Positions 30,769 to 43,300 are shown, counted from the first letter of the stretch. The stretch: DNA of 64,000 bases from Bactericera cockerelli (GCA_024516035.1 CM044959.1:12665902-12729901); one strand, 5' to 3'. Notes: generated from the sequence alone by a model not told the origin. Program-made: numbers and translations.

Positions 30769-30925
30769 CATTCCCCTTTGCACCGTCACACAAGGGTCAC
30801 ACACACTCTGATTAGTTATTTCATTCCAATTAACCAATCAGAGTGCTTTGAGTGACGGTTTAAAAGGGAGATTTGGGGGATTATGAGAGTGTGAGTGCTT
30901 TCCACTTTCCAGAGCGAAGGCCTGG
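30769..30925 (+). mobile_element. palindromic MITE I, copy 2
   Basis: CACTCTGATTAGTTATTTCA facing AATTAACCAATCAGAGTGCT, with outer arms CCGTCACACAAGGG / GAGTGACGGTTTAAAAGGG. Confidence 0.65.
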
Positions 30926-31130
30926 TGTAGGTTGGGTGGAAGAGATTGCCATAGGCAATAACCCCGCCTTTTAGTTAGGACATATATTTCTATATATTTT
31001 TCTATTCTATTTCATTTTTATTGTACATAATATATGTTGTTTCCATTTTTTTTCATTGTTAAAATAATTATTTGTATTGTACATATGTCTATTTTTATCT
31101 AATAAAGTGTTGAATAATAATATTAATAAT
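30926..31130 (+). mobile_element. family A LINE 3' end, full copy
   Basis: AGGTTGGGTGGAAGAG, hairpin TTGCCATAGGCAA, CCCCGCCTTTTAGTTAGGAC, then about 120 AT-rich bases, AATAAAGTGTTGAAT and a (TAA)n tail. Confidence 0.8.
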
Positions 31131-31139
31131 AATACTTAT

Positions 31140-32185
31140 CTATTTAACATGCTAGTGCCATCGAAACTGGCTTAATAGAGAAAATTGCGCAAGTTTCTAA
31201 TCGAATTAGAAGAAAGTGAAACAGTAAACACAGTTGACGACGAACAGAAACCACACCAATGTACACAGAAGGCCCCACATTTGTGATTCGATTAGGTTCC
31301 GAGGCAAACATTTGTTTCAAATTTCAGTTGACCCAGGGCGGATATGTTGGGCCGACATAATATATTATCGCCGGACAAAACATTACAAAATGTCCCTTCC
31401 CCGGGATATTCCGTCAAAAATTTTCCCCATCAGCTTTTCAGATCAAATTATATTTTTTCCCTGCCCTTTTTGTTCTAACCTTTTTTGACAGAACCGCATT
31501 TTTCATGTCCCAAAGTTCTATCTTGTACAGTTTGTGAGGATCAAGGGGTGGGGGTATCTCGGACAAATATCTAAAGTGATCGCTTATTTTTTTTTTTACT
31601 TTCTACTACCTGAAACGTATAGAAAGTATTGTTTTTTTTTCTATTTTCTATAGGCTAATGCATATCTAGCAATCAGTTTCATATAAGCACTAAGAGTCTA
31701 AGACCCCAATGAACATGTATACTACATAATTTTCGACAATTTTGAAGAATCCAGTCGAAAATTATCGCGGAACAGACAGACACACGAAAGACAAATCGTC
31801 CAGTATGCAAATTTAAACAGAACCTCACTGTGTTCGGTTGAAAAAATAAAGAAAAAAGTCACTAATGGACACATTTAATCGTGAACTTAATTGGCCATTA
31901 GCCGTTTAATTTCTTGAGCAATCCATGTACTCACCACATTGATAGAACTAACTTCGAAGTAAGACTTGGAAGATTCCTCGGTGCAGCCTCCCTCCCATAC
32001 CATCAGTGAACTTCATTATGTGTGGAATCACAAATTCTATTGTGCTACAACTTTCTCAACATAATTTCAAGGAGCATCTGCTATATCTCTGGAAAATAAT
32101 AAGAAAACAGAATGTACAAATTACAAAACAAATTTACTCTCAACAAAGAGAAATTTATAAAAAGGCTGCCGAGTTACTCTTTAAG
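31140..32185. other. gene-free interval
   Basis: No gene. Around 31600-31800 are short relics of families D and E (ACTTTCTACTACCTGAAACG; AACAGACAGACACACG). Confidence 0.4.
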
Positions 32186-32189
32186 TCTC

Positions 32190-32283
32190 CACCTTTATTC
32201 TTCTCTCTCTCTCTCTGTGTCTCTCTCTCTCTTTCTCTTCTCTTTCCTCTCTCTTTCTCTCTCTCTTTCTCTCTCTCTTTCTC

Positions 32284-32314
<31 letters not shown>

Positions 32315-32333
32315 TCTTCTCTCTCTTCTCTCT

Positions 32334-32365
<32 letters not shown>

Positions 32366-32735
32366 TCTCTTTCTCTTCTCTCTCTCTATCTATCTCTCTG
32401 TCCTCTCTCTCTCTCTCACACACACACACACTCACACACACAAACACACACTACCGTATCCCTCTCTCTTTCTTTTTCTCCTTTTCTCTCTCTCTATTTC
32501 ACTCACACAAACACACACTTTTCCTTTCTTATATACACACTCGCTCTCTCTCCCTCACACACACACACACACACACACACTTTTCCTTTGTTCTTATTTT
32601 CTTTCTCTATCACACGAACAGACAAACACACACATACTGACACTCACACACACATACACACCCTTACATAATGTAATAGGTATTGCTATTCCTCTTTTTT
32701 TCGCTCTCTCTCTCACACACACACACACCCACACA
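32190..32735 (+). repeat. compound CT/CA tract
   Basis: CTCTCTTTCTC for about 220 bases, then alternating CACACA and TCTCTC blocks. Open frames across it are artefacts. Confidence 0.95.
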
Positions 32736-32998
32736 CCCATTCTCGAGGGAGAGCACGTGTTCTTACTCAGGCAGAGTGGGGAAGGAAATCAGAAGAGGAA
32801 GTATGAGTAAATAAAAATCTTCAATCTAGAAACCTTTTGTATTTGTTTGTATATGAGATGGGACTACTGCCTTGTTCATATGGGACCATCACAACAGTGT
32901 GTTATACAAGCCTACCTACCCGATTGCTATTCTTATAATATGTAATATCTATGTGTATACCCTAATAGGTATTGGTTAAGACACAACATAGACCACAA

Positions 32999-33135
32999 GC
33001 GTCCACAGAAGGTGCTGTTTCATGGCTATGAAATAAAAACAAAATACTTCCAATTTCTAATATTCAAAAATTTCTCGGAAATAAAATTTCGACGAATACA
33101 ATACTTTCCTTATAATAGGCTAAATAAAGTAAAAA
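32999..33135 (+). mobile_element. SINE S8 tail and family D/E end fragments
   Basis: GTGCTGTTTCATGGCTATGA is the S8 3' end in plus orientation. CGACGAATACAATACTTTCC is the family D end. Confidence 0.5.
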
Positions 33136-33239
33136 GTCTGTCAAACACTCCTTTTAAAATAAAAATTGGTGCGAATCGCCTTGTTAAAGCGCCGTCAAAT
33201 GAAAAATAAATTATCGCTTTTCTTCTTTACAGCAATGTA

Positions 33240-33305
33240 CGCCAACCTCGATCGTTAAGGCGGCGGAACCTGAAGGTCTTTGGTTCGATTCCAAATACGG
33301 CGATT
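33240..33305 (+). mobile_element. isolated tRNA-like head
   Basis: CGATCGTTAAGGCGGCGGAA and GGTTCGATTCCAAATACGGC make A- and B-box-like motifs followed by a T run. It is too short and diverged for a working tRNA. It is probably a SINE head related to S6. Confidence 0.45.
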
Positions 33306-33419
33306 TTTTTTTATTATATATAATTCTCTTGTTATACTTAGATTTTCATTTTCCTCCTTATCTCCTCCTTTTCTTTTTCGTCATATCCATTTTATTGTAA
33401 ACAAATCGCGGAAAACGCA

Positions 33420-33670
33420 TTTTACGACCTTATCTTTTCTTCTCCTTTTTCCTTCTCTCCCTATCTCCCTCTCTTACTCTTTCCCACTTCTTTTCTTTCA
33501 CGCCTTCTATCTTTCACCTCCTAAAAGAGGAGGCTTTTTTTTCTCCTTTACCTTTTCTCTCCCCTCCATCCTTCTCTATTTGTCCTGTTTTTCTTTTCTC
33601 TCTCTCTCTTTCTCTCTTTCTCTCCTTCCCTCTCTTTCGCTCTTTCTCACTCCACTTCCCCCCCTCCCTC
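33420..33670 (+). repeat. CT-rich tract
   Basis: Imperfect polypyrimidine, C-rich towards the end. Confidence 0.8.
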
Positions 33671-33845
33671 TTCATGCATTATTTGTTCATTTTACGACCT
33701 GAAAATTTTCCTACATTATTTTCGACACAATCAATTTCTCCTTTATTTTATCTTCGTAAAGAGGAAAACTCGCTCAGACTGTTTTGTACGAAAGTTATTC
33801 TTCGGTGTGAATAATTACGAAATATGTATGTTTGTGGAATGCCGG

Positions 33846-33978
33846 CGAACATGACAAGTTATCCTCCCATTTGGGATTTTTACCATATAATAATACGTCT
33901 TGGGTTTACTGCTTTAAAAATGGGACTTAATAGTCCTAATCGGGCAGTATAAATAAGGCGAGCTTATTATTATTTAGT
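33846..33978 (+). mobile_element. SINE S1, headless copy
   Basis: It starts at AACATGACAAGTTATCCTCC, just past the tRNA head, and ends (ATT)n, which indicates 5' truncation. Confidence 0.8.
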
Positions 33979-33984
33979 GAAGTA

Positions 33985-34262
33985 GTCACTGTGGCAGAGC
34001 GAGTTAGCGCGCTAGGCATTGCACACATGGTGACCTGGGTTCGATTCCCAGCGGGGGAGGATTTTTTCTGCTCTGTACTTGGATGTTCGGGGTCCACTCA
34101 TACCTCGTGAGGAAAAATGAGTAGCTGCTTCAATGTGAAGCAGCGACCAGTGGCAGAATCTTAGGCAAAAAAATAATACAAGGTATTGAAAATTAAAGTG
34201 GTAAAGTCCTATGATTCTGCGCTACCCACTAAAATTGTGACATAATAACACAAAGAAAAAGC
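33985..34262 (+). mobile_element. SINE S3, full copy (tRNA-derived)
   Basis: GAGCGAGTTAGCGCGCTAGG (A box) and GGGTTCGATTCCCAGCGGGG (B box), then CCTCGTGAGGAAAAATGAG, GCTTCAATGTGAAGCAG and a 3' end GTGACATAATAACAC. Confidence 0.8.
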
Positions 34263-34284
34263 ATTATTATATTATTTAGTGAAA

Positions 34285-34475
34285 GGTAAACATCAGGAAC
34301 GGTTAATGCTCAAAGCATTTGCTACCACCTAACCCTCAGAGTCTTATTATTATGTGGTCGCAAACTCAAAATAATGAGAAAAATTCATGCACTGAGTGGG
34401 ATTCGAATCAACGCATCCCTACGCTACCTGGATTATCAGACTAGCTTGACTACCAGTGCACGTACAAAAAGATTG
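34285..34475 (-). mobile_element. SINE S2, copy 2
   Basis: ACCTAACCCTCAGAGTCTTA, GTGGGATTCGAATCAACGCA and TACGCTACCTGGATTATCAG on the plus strand mark a complete reversed copy. Confidence 0.8.
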
Positions 34476-34493
34476 TGATAGTATATATGGATG

Positions 34494-34605
34494 GTTGGGT
34501 GGAAGAGCTATGGTTGGGTGGAAGAGCTCACTCCAGTGAGAATCCTGCCATAAAAAAAGAAAGCCTATAAATTAAAAAAATTATAATAATAATAATAATA
34601 GTAAT
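34494..34605 (+). mobile_element. family C LINE 3' end (matches the CR1 element's tail)
   Basis: GGTTGGGTGGAAGAG is present twice (34494 and 34513). Hairpin CTCACTCCAGTGAG, TCCTGCCATAAAAAAAGAAA and GCCTATAAA follow, and the tail is (TAA)n. The same end follows ORF2 of the element at 40152-45785. Confidence 0.8.
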
Positions 34606-34734
34606 TCTACCAACACTATATTAGGCTAAAGACTCCTTCAGAGTTTGTATTAAAAAAGTTATTTCATATTATAAACCCCGTCTCAAATGACCTAGATTAT
34701 AAAGATACAAGCAACAACAAAAAATACACTGCAA

Positions 34735-34920
34735 ATAATAGTTATGGACACAATACTTCCTCGTGAATGATTTACATCGTATAGGTACACTCCGCAATTT
34801 TAGCAGTTTTCCCTTATCGATATAGGTACATTAAGAATTATTACTTCCAATAATTTTCTATTATTAAAAATCTGAAGTATTGTGTTCGTTTTTGTACAAA
34901 AAATAAATATACTTTTCTGC
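34735..34920 (-). mobile_element. family E terminal fragment
   Basis: TTATGGACACAATACTTCCT is the family E terminus. ATAAATATACTTTTCTGCTC further on resembles its interior. Confidence 0.5.
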
Positions 34921-35571
34921 TCCGATTTCAATTTTTTTTACTAAATCACTTGTATCTCCACGTTCAACCAAATATTCTCACCTGAAATCAAAGAAAAAAT
35001 CGACTTTCTTTATTTTTTAAAAAAGAACACAATTAGGTATTTCTGATATCTAATATTAACCCTAATAGGGCAGGGTCCATCCTTTACGCAAACACATCTG
35101 ATAATTTCATTGGAGGGGGAAAATAATCGTTTATAATACAGGATTTCGTCTTATTGGCGGGAAATCTGGTATTAATATACATACCACGGCCTTATTAAGG
35201 ATTAAATACTATCGGAAGTAAAAAAGGAAAATAAAATATGTTCGAGCAGGTCAAGAAAAAGCAACTAGTGACAAAATCTCAGAATTTGGACAGCAACCCG
35301 ACAAGAAAACCTCTGCGTCACAGCCTTTGGATTTACTTTGTTAAAGTTAATTGAAACTTGTGAGTAAAGTTGGAAGAAAGTTTTGTGAGATTAACCATAT
35401 TTTTCTTAGGCTTTAGAACTTTAGGCTTTAGGTATATCAGTATTAGGAACGTAATAGACCTTGTTACTTTTGTACTTTTGGAAAGCAGGTTTGTATACAA
35501 AACAGCCTTTGGTGTTGCTAGATAGGTGCGTTACTTGTGATGTTTCGAGCATAATAATGTAATGTACTGTG

Positions 35572-35680
35572 CACTGGTAGTCAAGTGGTTAATACTCAAA
35601 TTTATTAGGAAAAATTCATGCATTGAGCGATTCGAACCAACGGATCGCTACGCTACCTGGGTAACCAATTTAGTCGGGGA
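35572..35680 (-). mobile_element. SINE S2, rearranged copy
   Basis: A plus-strand head (GGTAGTCAAGTGGTTAA) is joined to a reversed body/head (GAGCGATTCGAACCAACGGA, TACGCTACCTGGGTAACC), forming a small inverted mosaic. Confidence 0.6.
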
Positions 35681-35769
35681 AAACTTTGTCTGAGCAATGT
35701 TTCAAGTAAAGTACTTATGGCCAATAATATTCAAGGAAATCATGCTTGAGACATTGCTGAGACGGCGTA

Positions 35770-36833
35770 TCTATATCTATAAAAGAAAGCTGTCTGTATG
35801 TATGTATGTGTGTATGTATGTATGTGTGTATGTATGTATGTGTGTATGTATGTTCTTTATACAAATCCACACCGTTTGACCGAGAAACCTGAAATTTTGC
35901 ACATAGGTCCGCTTGGATCAGGAAATTCTTCTAGGCTAGATTATATCTCCCTGAGGTTAAGCTACAATGAGTAAGGATAAAAATGGATGGGTGACGCAAA
36001 AAAAATGCACGTTTTTTGACATAAATGACATTTTTTCTCGAAATTTGTCGCGACGACCTATCAACTCAAAGCGAGAAAGTTTTAGGCAAGGGCTTGAGCT
36101 TTCAATTGACATATCGATCGCGAATTTCTGATGAGCCGTTCTTGAGCTACGCCGGGTAAGGTAAAAAAATTGATGGGTAACATGTAAAATATTCACGTTT
36201 TTTGACCTAAATGACATTTTTTCTCGAAATTTGAAGTGACGACCTATCAACTCAGAGCGAGAAAGTTTTAGGCAAGGGTTTAGGCTTTCATTTGACATAT
36301 TGATCGCGAAATTCTGATGAGCCATTCTTGAGCTACGCCGGGGAAGGCCAGAAAATAGATGGGCGACAAAAAATATTCAGGTTTTTTTTCAAACCTAAAT
36401 GACATTTTGTGTGTGTGTGTGTGGTGTGTGTGTGTATGGTGTGTGTGTGTGTGGTGTGTGTGTGTATGGTGTGTGTGGTGTGTGTGTGTGGTGTGTGTGT
36501 GGTGTGTGTGTGTGTGTGGTGTGTGTGTGTGTGTGTGTGTGGTGTGTGTGGTGTGTGTGTGGTGTGTGGGTGTGTGTGTGTGGTGTGGTGTGGTGTGGTG
36601 TGGTATGTGTGTGTGTGTGTGGTGTGTGTATGGTGTGCGTGGTGTGTGTGTGTGGTGTGTGTGTGTGTGGTGTGTGTGTGTGTGTGGTGTGTGTGTGTGT
36701 GTGGTGTGTGTGTGGTGTGGTGTGGTGTGGTATGTGTGTGTGTGGGTGTGTGTGGATGTGTGTGTGTGGGTGGGTGTGTGTGTGCGTTGTGTGTGTTTGA
36801 TGGGCTCGCGAAGCGGCGGGTGTAACCCGCTAG
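35770..36833 (+). mobile_element. non-autonomous Helitron, copy 2
   Basis: Preceded by A, it starts TCTATATCTATAAAAGAAAG and ends GCGGGTGTAACCCGC with CTAG, followed by T. It aligns over its full length with copy 1 (12227-13266), including two inner repeats of about 165 bases (about 36000-36165 and 36180-36345). It has no Rep/helicase ORF. Confidence 0.9.
36408..36795 (+). repeat. GT/GTG array inside Helitron copy 2
   Basis: TGTGTGTGTGGTG-type repeats of about 390 bases, the complement of the array in copy 1. Confidence 0.95.
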
Positions 36834-36854
36834 TTTTGTTCATAAATAAATACG

Positions 36855-36945
36855 GCTGTTATAGACTCTGAGGATTAGGTGGTCGAAAACGCTTTATGCA
36901 TTAACCTCGCCTAGTGGTTCCACTTAGGTATTATTACTATCACAA
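36855..36945 (+). mobile_element. SINE S2, 3' part
   Basis: GACTCTGAGGATTAGGTGG through ATTAACCTCGCCTAGTGGTT, starting just after the Helitron. Confidence 0.7.
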
Positions 36946-37424
36946 TTCATTGATAAAAACGTTCTGGGTTCCATATACTGGTACCTAGTCTCAACTTTTT
37001 CATAGCGACCCGATATCAAAGTCCAAAATTCGTCAAAAACGGCCCACCTTACTCTGTATGTACTTAGAATTTTAGAGAAGTAAAACCTACCATGAGATAA
37101 AGAAGGTAAATTTCCTGACGAAACAATTCAGTTCATTAATTTTATGACGTCATAAGGTCTGTTCACAATGTAGGGACATTAGGATACAATAAAACGATGG
37201 AAGTACATCTTTACGAGAAAGCTTTTCAAGCATAGAATTTAGCTTGTTTATTGAAATGCTCGTTTTTGGTGAAATGCCAGTGAAGGTAAAAACGATGTAA
37301 CGCAAGCTTTATTCCCTTTTAAGTTTCCTGTTCTTAAACGGAATTGAAATTCAGACTGGTCTTAATGATACTGTCTTAGAGTTACAGGATGTCGCAGAAG
37401 TAGTAATAATAATATTACTTCCGT

Positions 37425-37590
37425 AATTTTTGTGTTATTATAACACAATTTCAGTGGGTAGCTCAGAATTATTAGACATGTTTTTACCATTTAATATAAA
37501 ATATCTTGTTTTGTCCATAAATCCGCCTCTGGTCGCTGCTCACATTGAAGGAGCAGCTCTTTTTTCCTCACGAGGTATGAGTGGACCCGG
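37425..37590 (-). mobile_element. SINE S3, headless copy
   Basis: GTGTTATTATAACACAATTT and TCCTCACGAGGTATGAGTGG on the plus strand. The head is missing where MITE I begins. Confidence 0.7.
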
Positions 37591-37712
37591 AACATCACTC
37601 TGATTGGTTGATTTGAACAAGATAACCAATCAGAGTGCGTTGTGTGACGGCTGAAAGGAAGATTTGGGGATTATGATAGTGCTTTCTAGAATGAGGGCCA
37701 GGCTTAGGAATC
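37591..37712 (+). mobile_element. palindromic MITE I, copy 3
   Basis: CACTCTGATTGGTTGATTTG facing AAGATAACCAATCAGAGTGC, then TGTGTGACGGCTGAAAGG. Confidence 0.65.
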
Positions 37713-37837
37713 GCAATAAGCAATGTCATATTGTCTTCCCATTGAAAATACAAAGCTACCGATGTTTTTATGTGATGATTAGAGTCGCGTACGGGGTATA
37801 AGCTTGCAATTTTGCTCTTTACTTTATAATAATAATA

Positions 37838-38042
37838 ACACTCTTTAGTGGAGGGTAACCACTAGGCGAGGTTAATTCTCAAAGCATTTTCTACCACCTA
37901 ACCCTCAGAGTCTTATTATTATGTGGTCACAAACTCAAATTAATGAGGACAAAAATTCATGCACTAGATGGGATTCGAACCAACGGACCCCTAGGCTACC
38001 TGGATTACCAGACTAGCGCGTTAACCACTTGACTACAAGACA
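37838..38042 (-). mobile_element. SINE S2, full copy 3
   Basis: AACCACTAGGCGAGGTTAAT, AATTTGAG..., GGGATTCGAACCAACGGACC and GCGCGTTAACCACTTGACTA cover tail, body, B box and A box in reverse. Confidence 0.85.
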
Positions 38043-38126
38043 CAGTTTACGTGGAAGACAATAATACAAGCTTTCAGATTGTCTTCTTAACCTTCCTAGG
38101 CGATCTTATCAGATAGGTATCATATT

Positions 38127-38220
38127 GGAAGAGAATGTCGTAGGCATTAGCACTAACTACCCTTGATCAAGTTTTGTTTCAATAATTTAACTTTGTAAAT
38201 ATTCCATGTAAAGGACAGTG
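38127..38220 (+). mobile_element. family B LINE 3' end, diverged
   Basis: GGAAGAG, hairpin ATGTCGTAGGCAT (one pair weakened), then CCCTTGATCAAGTTTTGTTT. Confidence 0.6.
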
Positions 38221-38579
38221 TGATAATTGGGTGCTTCTCTTCTGGAACCCCAACCAGTCTATATAATAATAAAAAACCCCTGAAAAGACCAAAAAATGCA
38301 ACAAAAAATGTAGTGTAATTCCCCTTGTTTACAATGATAGGTACCACCCTGTAAAGTTAAAAAAATGATCAGATGGTCCCTTTGCAAAAGCACCGGTGTG
38401 TTGCCCAGTTGTCCTCATTACGAGAATGACTGATCGTTAAAAGAAGATTACAACATCCGATGTTTAACTGTCGCTTTTATTACTCAGGAATTCTTGTTTT
38501 GCTCTTAGGAGAGCCTATTCCGTTATTTTATTCATGTGTTTTGAATGTTGGGAATATGGGAATGTCTTTATAAGCATGG

Positions 38580-38787
38580 TAATAATAAAATCGCCTTATT
38601 TATACTACCCGAGTAGGACTATTATAAAGTCCCCAGCAGTTAGCCTAACACATAATATGTGGTAAAAATCTCAAATGGGAGGATAACACGATAACACGTC
38701 ATGTCCCAGCTGGGTTTCGAACCCACGACCTCTGGAATATCTGGAATCACAGAGTGCCGCCTTTACCACTGCGTTACCGGGACAGAA
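38580..38787 (-). mobile_element. SINE S1, full copy
   Basis: ATCGCCTTATTTATACTACC through TTACCACTGCGTTACCGGGA, with the B box (GGGTTTCGAACCCACGAC) intact. Confidence 0.85.
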
Positions 38788-39061
38788 ATGGTACCTACAT
38801 GCTTTCAAGGGGATAATTCGGTGTCAGAAATGTGCGCGTGCCTCCATACGCGTGCAATAAATTAGTCTTGCTACTGTTCATCTACTAGGATTGGGTAAAC
38901 TTTTTCTTTATTAAATCTCATACAATGTCGAATGCTTTGATTTAAACTGTCCAAGGGTTGTGGAAGTAATCAATCAATCATTTTTTCATTTTTAAACCTT
39001 AATGGTTTTCAAAAATGCCAAAACTCATGTGAATTTATTGTAAATTGTCATTGTTGAAAAA

Positions 39062-39150
39062 GTCAGTGTCGATAGAACGTTCAGTACACCCGGTTTCGTC
39101 ACAGTACCGAAATCGAGTGTGGTGGATGACCACTCAAATCCAATCCAATC
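39062..39150 (+). mobile_element. SINE S5, badly decayed head
   Basis: CAGTGTCGATAGAACGTTCA, ACACCCGGTTTCGTC and GTGGTGGATGACCACTC line up loosely with 5S sequence. Confidence 0.45.
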
Positions 39151-40140
39151 ATCAAATCTGGGTGTAGCTTACACTTTTAACAACAACAAAAGCCTTGTCT
39201 AACCCTTTTTCATGCCTAAACCTTCAAGCCTTTTAAATCCAGATAAAAACCAGCTAACGTCGGTCTAGCTTACATCGTTAACAACACCATCACAGCTAAT
39301 GTACGTGTTTATATACCTTATCAGCTTATCACCAACATACATTATAATATCTACGTGATCACAATTCTTACAAAGCTCAACTTTGCTAATGAGGACAAAA
39401 ACGTGAAAAGCGTCTTATATACGTGACGATTATCAACGAATCTTTTCTTCACGTTGTAACTCGGAAATAAACTTTATCGTGATTCATAATGAAATATTAT
39501 TTTAATAAGACTTTGTTTAATCCTTTTGTCTCACTATTCCTTATATTTTGCTTTACTTTCTTATTTCTTTGTTTATGAATGTTTTTCTTTTTTCTTCTTC
39601 TTCTTCTTCTTCTTTTTCTTATCAAGATAATAATATTTCTTTTTGTTGAGATGGCATTCACCCCGCTCGGTTTCTTTGTTGTTGGAAGTCACGCGAAATA
39701 CAAAACGACTAGCGAAAATAATTCTTGATGGTGGCAAATTCTGATCGAATATCTGACGTATTTGTGCTTCCGAAGTGTTTTTATTTGGGAAGTCGTTTTA
39801 AAAAACAACAACAAATAAGTTTAAAACAAATTGAAGAAAAAACTCTGTTTTCTGATTAATATAATTAGAAGAAAAGAAAAATTTCAGTGCCAAAAAAACC
39901 TGTCCAATCTTCTAAAGGGGGAGGAAGAGATTGCCTGAGACTGCCTCTTCCATTCAACCCGTGTATCATCTTCAATTCTGCTTCTTTCCCAATCGGCAGC
40001 TATTTACTTTATTTTTAGTCAGCTATTCTCCCGAGTCTATCTACATCGCACATAAAAATATGTGCTTCAGAACGAGCCAAATTTTCAACTAAAGTTAGAT
40101 AGAGACCATCACTCTCCTATCTGTAGCCAAGCTGGCTACA
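39150..40140. other. gene-free interval
   Basis: AT-rich, with a (TTC)n patch at 39590 and a perfect small hairpin (TGTAGCCAAGCTGGCTACA) at 40122-40140, right at the 3' flank of the CR1-group element. Confidence 0.4.
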
Positions 40141-40297
40141 ACAACAAGTTTTTTTTTTTTTTTTTTTTTTTTTTTATAGGCTTTCTTTTTTTATGGCAGG
40201 ATTCTCACTGAAGTGAGCTCTTCCACCCAACCATTTATTTGCTGGCGATAAAGCCAGCAAAGAAAAAATAATAATAATAATAATAAAAAAAATAAAA

Positions 40298-40335
<38 letters not shown>

Positions 40336-40344
40336 GAGAATATC

Positions 40345-43300
40345 TTACAAAAATTGTTGGTAATTTTCCGCAACAAGAGCTTTGAAACCGATCTGACTTG
40401 CTGCAGTTCTGATCTCTAAAGGTAAATTGTTCCACAATCGTACTGCTCTAACATGAAATGAGTTGGAGTACGCCAACGTTCTGTGCATCGGGATTTCAAG
40501 TACTCTTGTATCTTGAGACCGAGTAGAGTACTGCCCTGACTCGAAAAGATACATAAAAATTTCACGCAAGTATTGTGGTTTAGATGTGTTTAATACTTTG
40601 AAAAGTAACATCAGAGCATGTGTGTCTCTTCTCTTGTCTAATTTCAACCATTTTAGTTGAGAGTAGGATTGTGATAGGTGGTCAAATTTTCTCAGACCAC
40701 ACACAAACCGCACACATGCATTTTGGGCCATTTGTAGGCTTTGTCCCAATTCCCCGCTCAGACTTCCATAAACCACATCACAATAATCAAAGTGGGGGAA
40801 AATAAGAGACTCAACCAACCTTCTTTTTAAATCCTCGGGAAAAATCTTCCGAAATTTACCCAACGTATACAGACAGTAGAAAACTCTCTTCCGCACATCA
40901 TTGATATGGGTTTTCCAACAAAGACCATTGTCAAATACAAGGCCCAAGTTTCTAGCCTCGTTGACAACAGGTATTATACTGTTGTCCAGAATTATGTCTG
41001 GTACTACCAAAGATGGAAGTATGGTAGAGCGAAAATGGTTTGAGCCAATGATCAGTGCTTTAGATTTCGTAGGATTAGGTTTTAGGAAGAGCCTACTTGC
41101 CCAAGATTGGAAATTTTCCAAATCTTCGTTCAACATATCTATGGCATCAGCTAGTTTTTCAGGCAAGCAATGTATATAAACCTGAATGTCATCTGCATAG
41201 GTGTGGTATTTGCAATGTTTAAAGACTTGCTGAATTCCAGAAATATAGATTGCGAACAGTAAAGGCCCGGCAACTGATCCTTGCGGTATTCCTGATCTGA
41301 TATTTCTCCAGCCAGAGATACTATCCTGGTGCTTTATTCGCTGTCTGCGTCCTTGCAAATAGCTTTCAATCCATGAGAGAGCGGATCTGGAGAAATGCAT
41401 CTTCCCCAAGAGTGCCAGCAGCACATCAAAATCCAAGCAGTCAAAAGCCTTGCTCATGTCCAGCAACACAAGGACAGTTATCTTTTTAGCATCAAGAGCT
41501 AAACGGACATCCTCTGTTACTTTTACAAGTGCAGAGGCCGTACTGTGTTGCCGTCGAAAGCCAGACTGTAGGGGATCAAAAATATTGAAAGTTTCAATGT
41601 ACTGTTGAATTTGGAGACATGCAACTTTTTCCAGTGCTTTGGACAAAACAGGAAGAATTGCCACCGGACGATAATCGCTGCATGAAGATGGATTTTTAAC
41701 CTTGTTTAAAGGAATGACTTCAGCGGATTTCCAGCCCGATGGAAACACTCCCGAAGTCAGCGATGCATTGAATAAATTTGTGATGACAGGTATGATGTGT
41801 ACAAGAGAAGATTTCAACATCATAATATCTATGTTATCATAGCCCTTGGCCCTGGATTTGATGCTCAAGATGGCCCTACTAACATCCACATCAGTCACCT
41901 CAACAAAAGAGAATGACACATCGGAGGAAATGCCAAGATCCACATTAGAAACAATATCACTAAGGACTGTTGTTTTTAAAACAGGACAAGGATTGGGAAC
42001 CACTGATACAAAATATTCATTTAAATCATTCAGTTCAAAGTCAACAGACGGAGTCGACTTAATGTTCCCAATACCCAGATAGTTTAGCTTTCTCCAAGTG
42101 GATTTAGTTCCCCCCCTGAGAATGCCATGAGAAAAACGCTTTTGAGCTCTTCTAACTAAATAGTTAGTTTGATTTTTCTTGGCATTGTAAACTGCCCGGT
42201 CTGTACTGCGGCGCGATCTTTTATACTTTGTCCACAGTTTGTCCCTACGCCGCATACTTTCCTTGATGGCAGATGTCATCCATGGGATTGGAGGGCGTGT
42301 TACACGTTTTTCAACTACTGGAGCGACATCATCAAATACTTGAAGCAGTGGTGCATTGAATAAAACTAATTTTTGATCAACCTCACATTCTGATGTTATA
42401 ACAGACCAATCCACCGAATTCAATTTGTCCGATAGTAAGTCACTATCCAAGCTTCTGAGATTTCTGTACCTAACAATGTGTGCCGGATATTTAGGGACTT
42501 TAACAGAGTAGGCCAAGTATAGCATATCATGCCGCGAAATCCCAGGTGTAGACAGCTGACTGTACACTTTAACTCTTTCATTTTGAACTGTGAGAGTGAG
42601 ATCTATTTGTGTGGAGGCAGAGGTGCTCAAACTGTGGTGAGTTGGACCTGAAGGTAAAATGGAGATATTATAAGTTGACACTATCTCGTTCAAACGAATT
42701 GTATATTGTGACGATAGGTCCAACATGTTAACATTAAAATCACCCATCACCACCAGGTGTTCATAAAGAGAAATGTGATTTGCCAGAAAAACATCAAAGA
42801 CTCCCAAATCATGAGCATCAGGTGCTTTATAAAGAGCTACGGCGAGTAGTTTGATAGACCTTAATTTAATCTCTACGGCCAGATACTCTAAACATGGATT
42901 AGGCGAAAGTTCGCTACATGAGATGACCTTGTGCTGAAGGTCATCTCGCACGTAGATGGCGACCCCACCTCCACGCCGCGCAACACGGTCGTGACGGACA
43001 AGCACATAACCGGGTATGTCAACGACTGCGCTAGAAAGCGCTGGCTTTAACCACGACTCAGATATGTAAATGGCGTGAAAATCTACACCATCAGTAATAT
43101 TTCTTATTTCATGGAGATGAGGTTGAACACTTTGCGCATTGAAATGAGCTGCCTTAAAACACTTGGGGAAAGGAAGAAGGTCAGATATCAGCTTATCTTT
43201 TGCTGTGTGAAAATTATTTGAACAGTACTGAGTTTGGTTGAATTGCAAGTTTTGGGTATCAGTAAGGTCCATATCATATATCCCAGGCACAGATAAAGAG

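Noticed and set aside
31234..31488. 84-residue ORF
   Set aside because: No recognisable domain, no convincing splice sites, and unremarkable composition.
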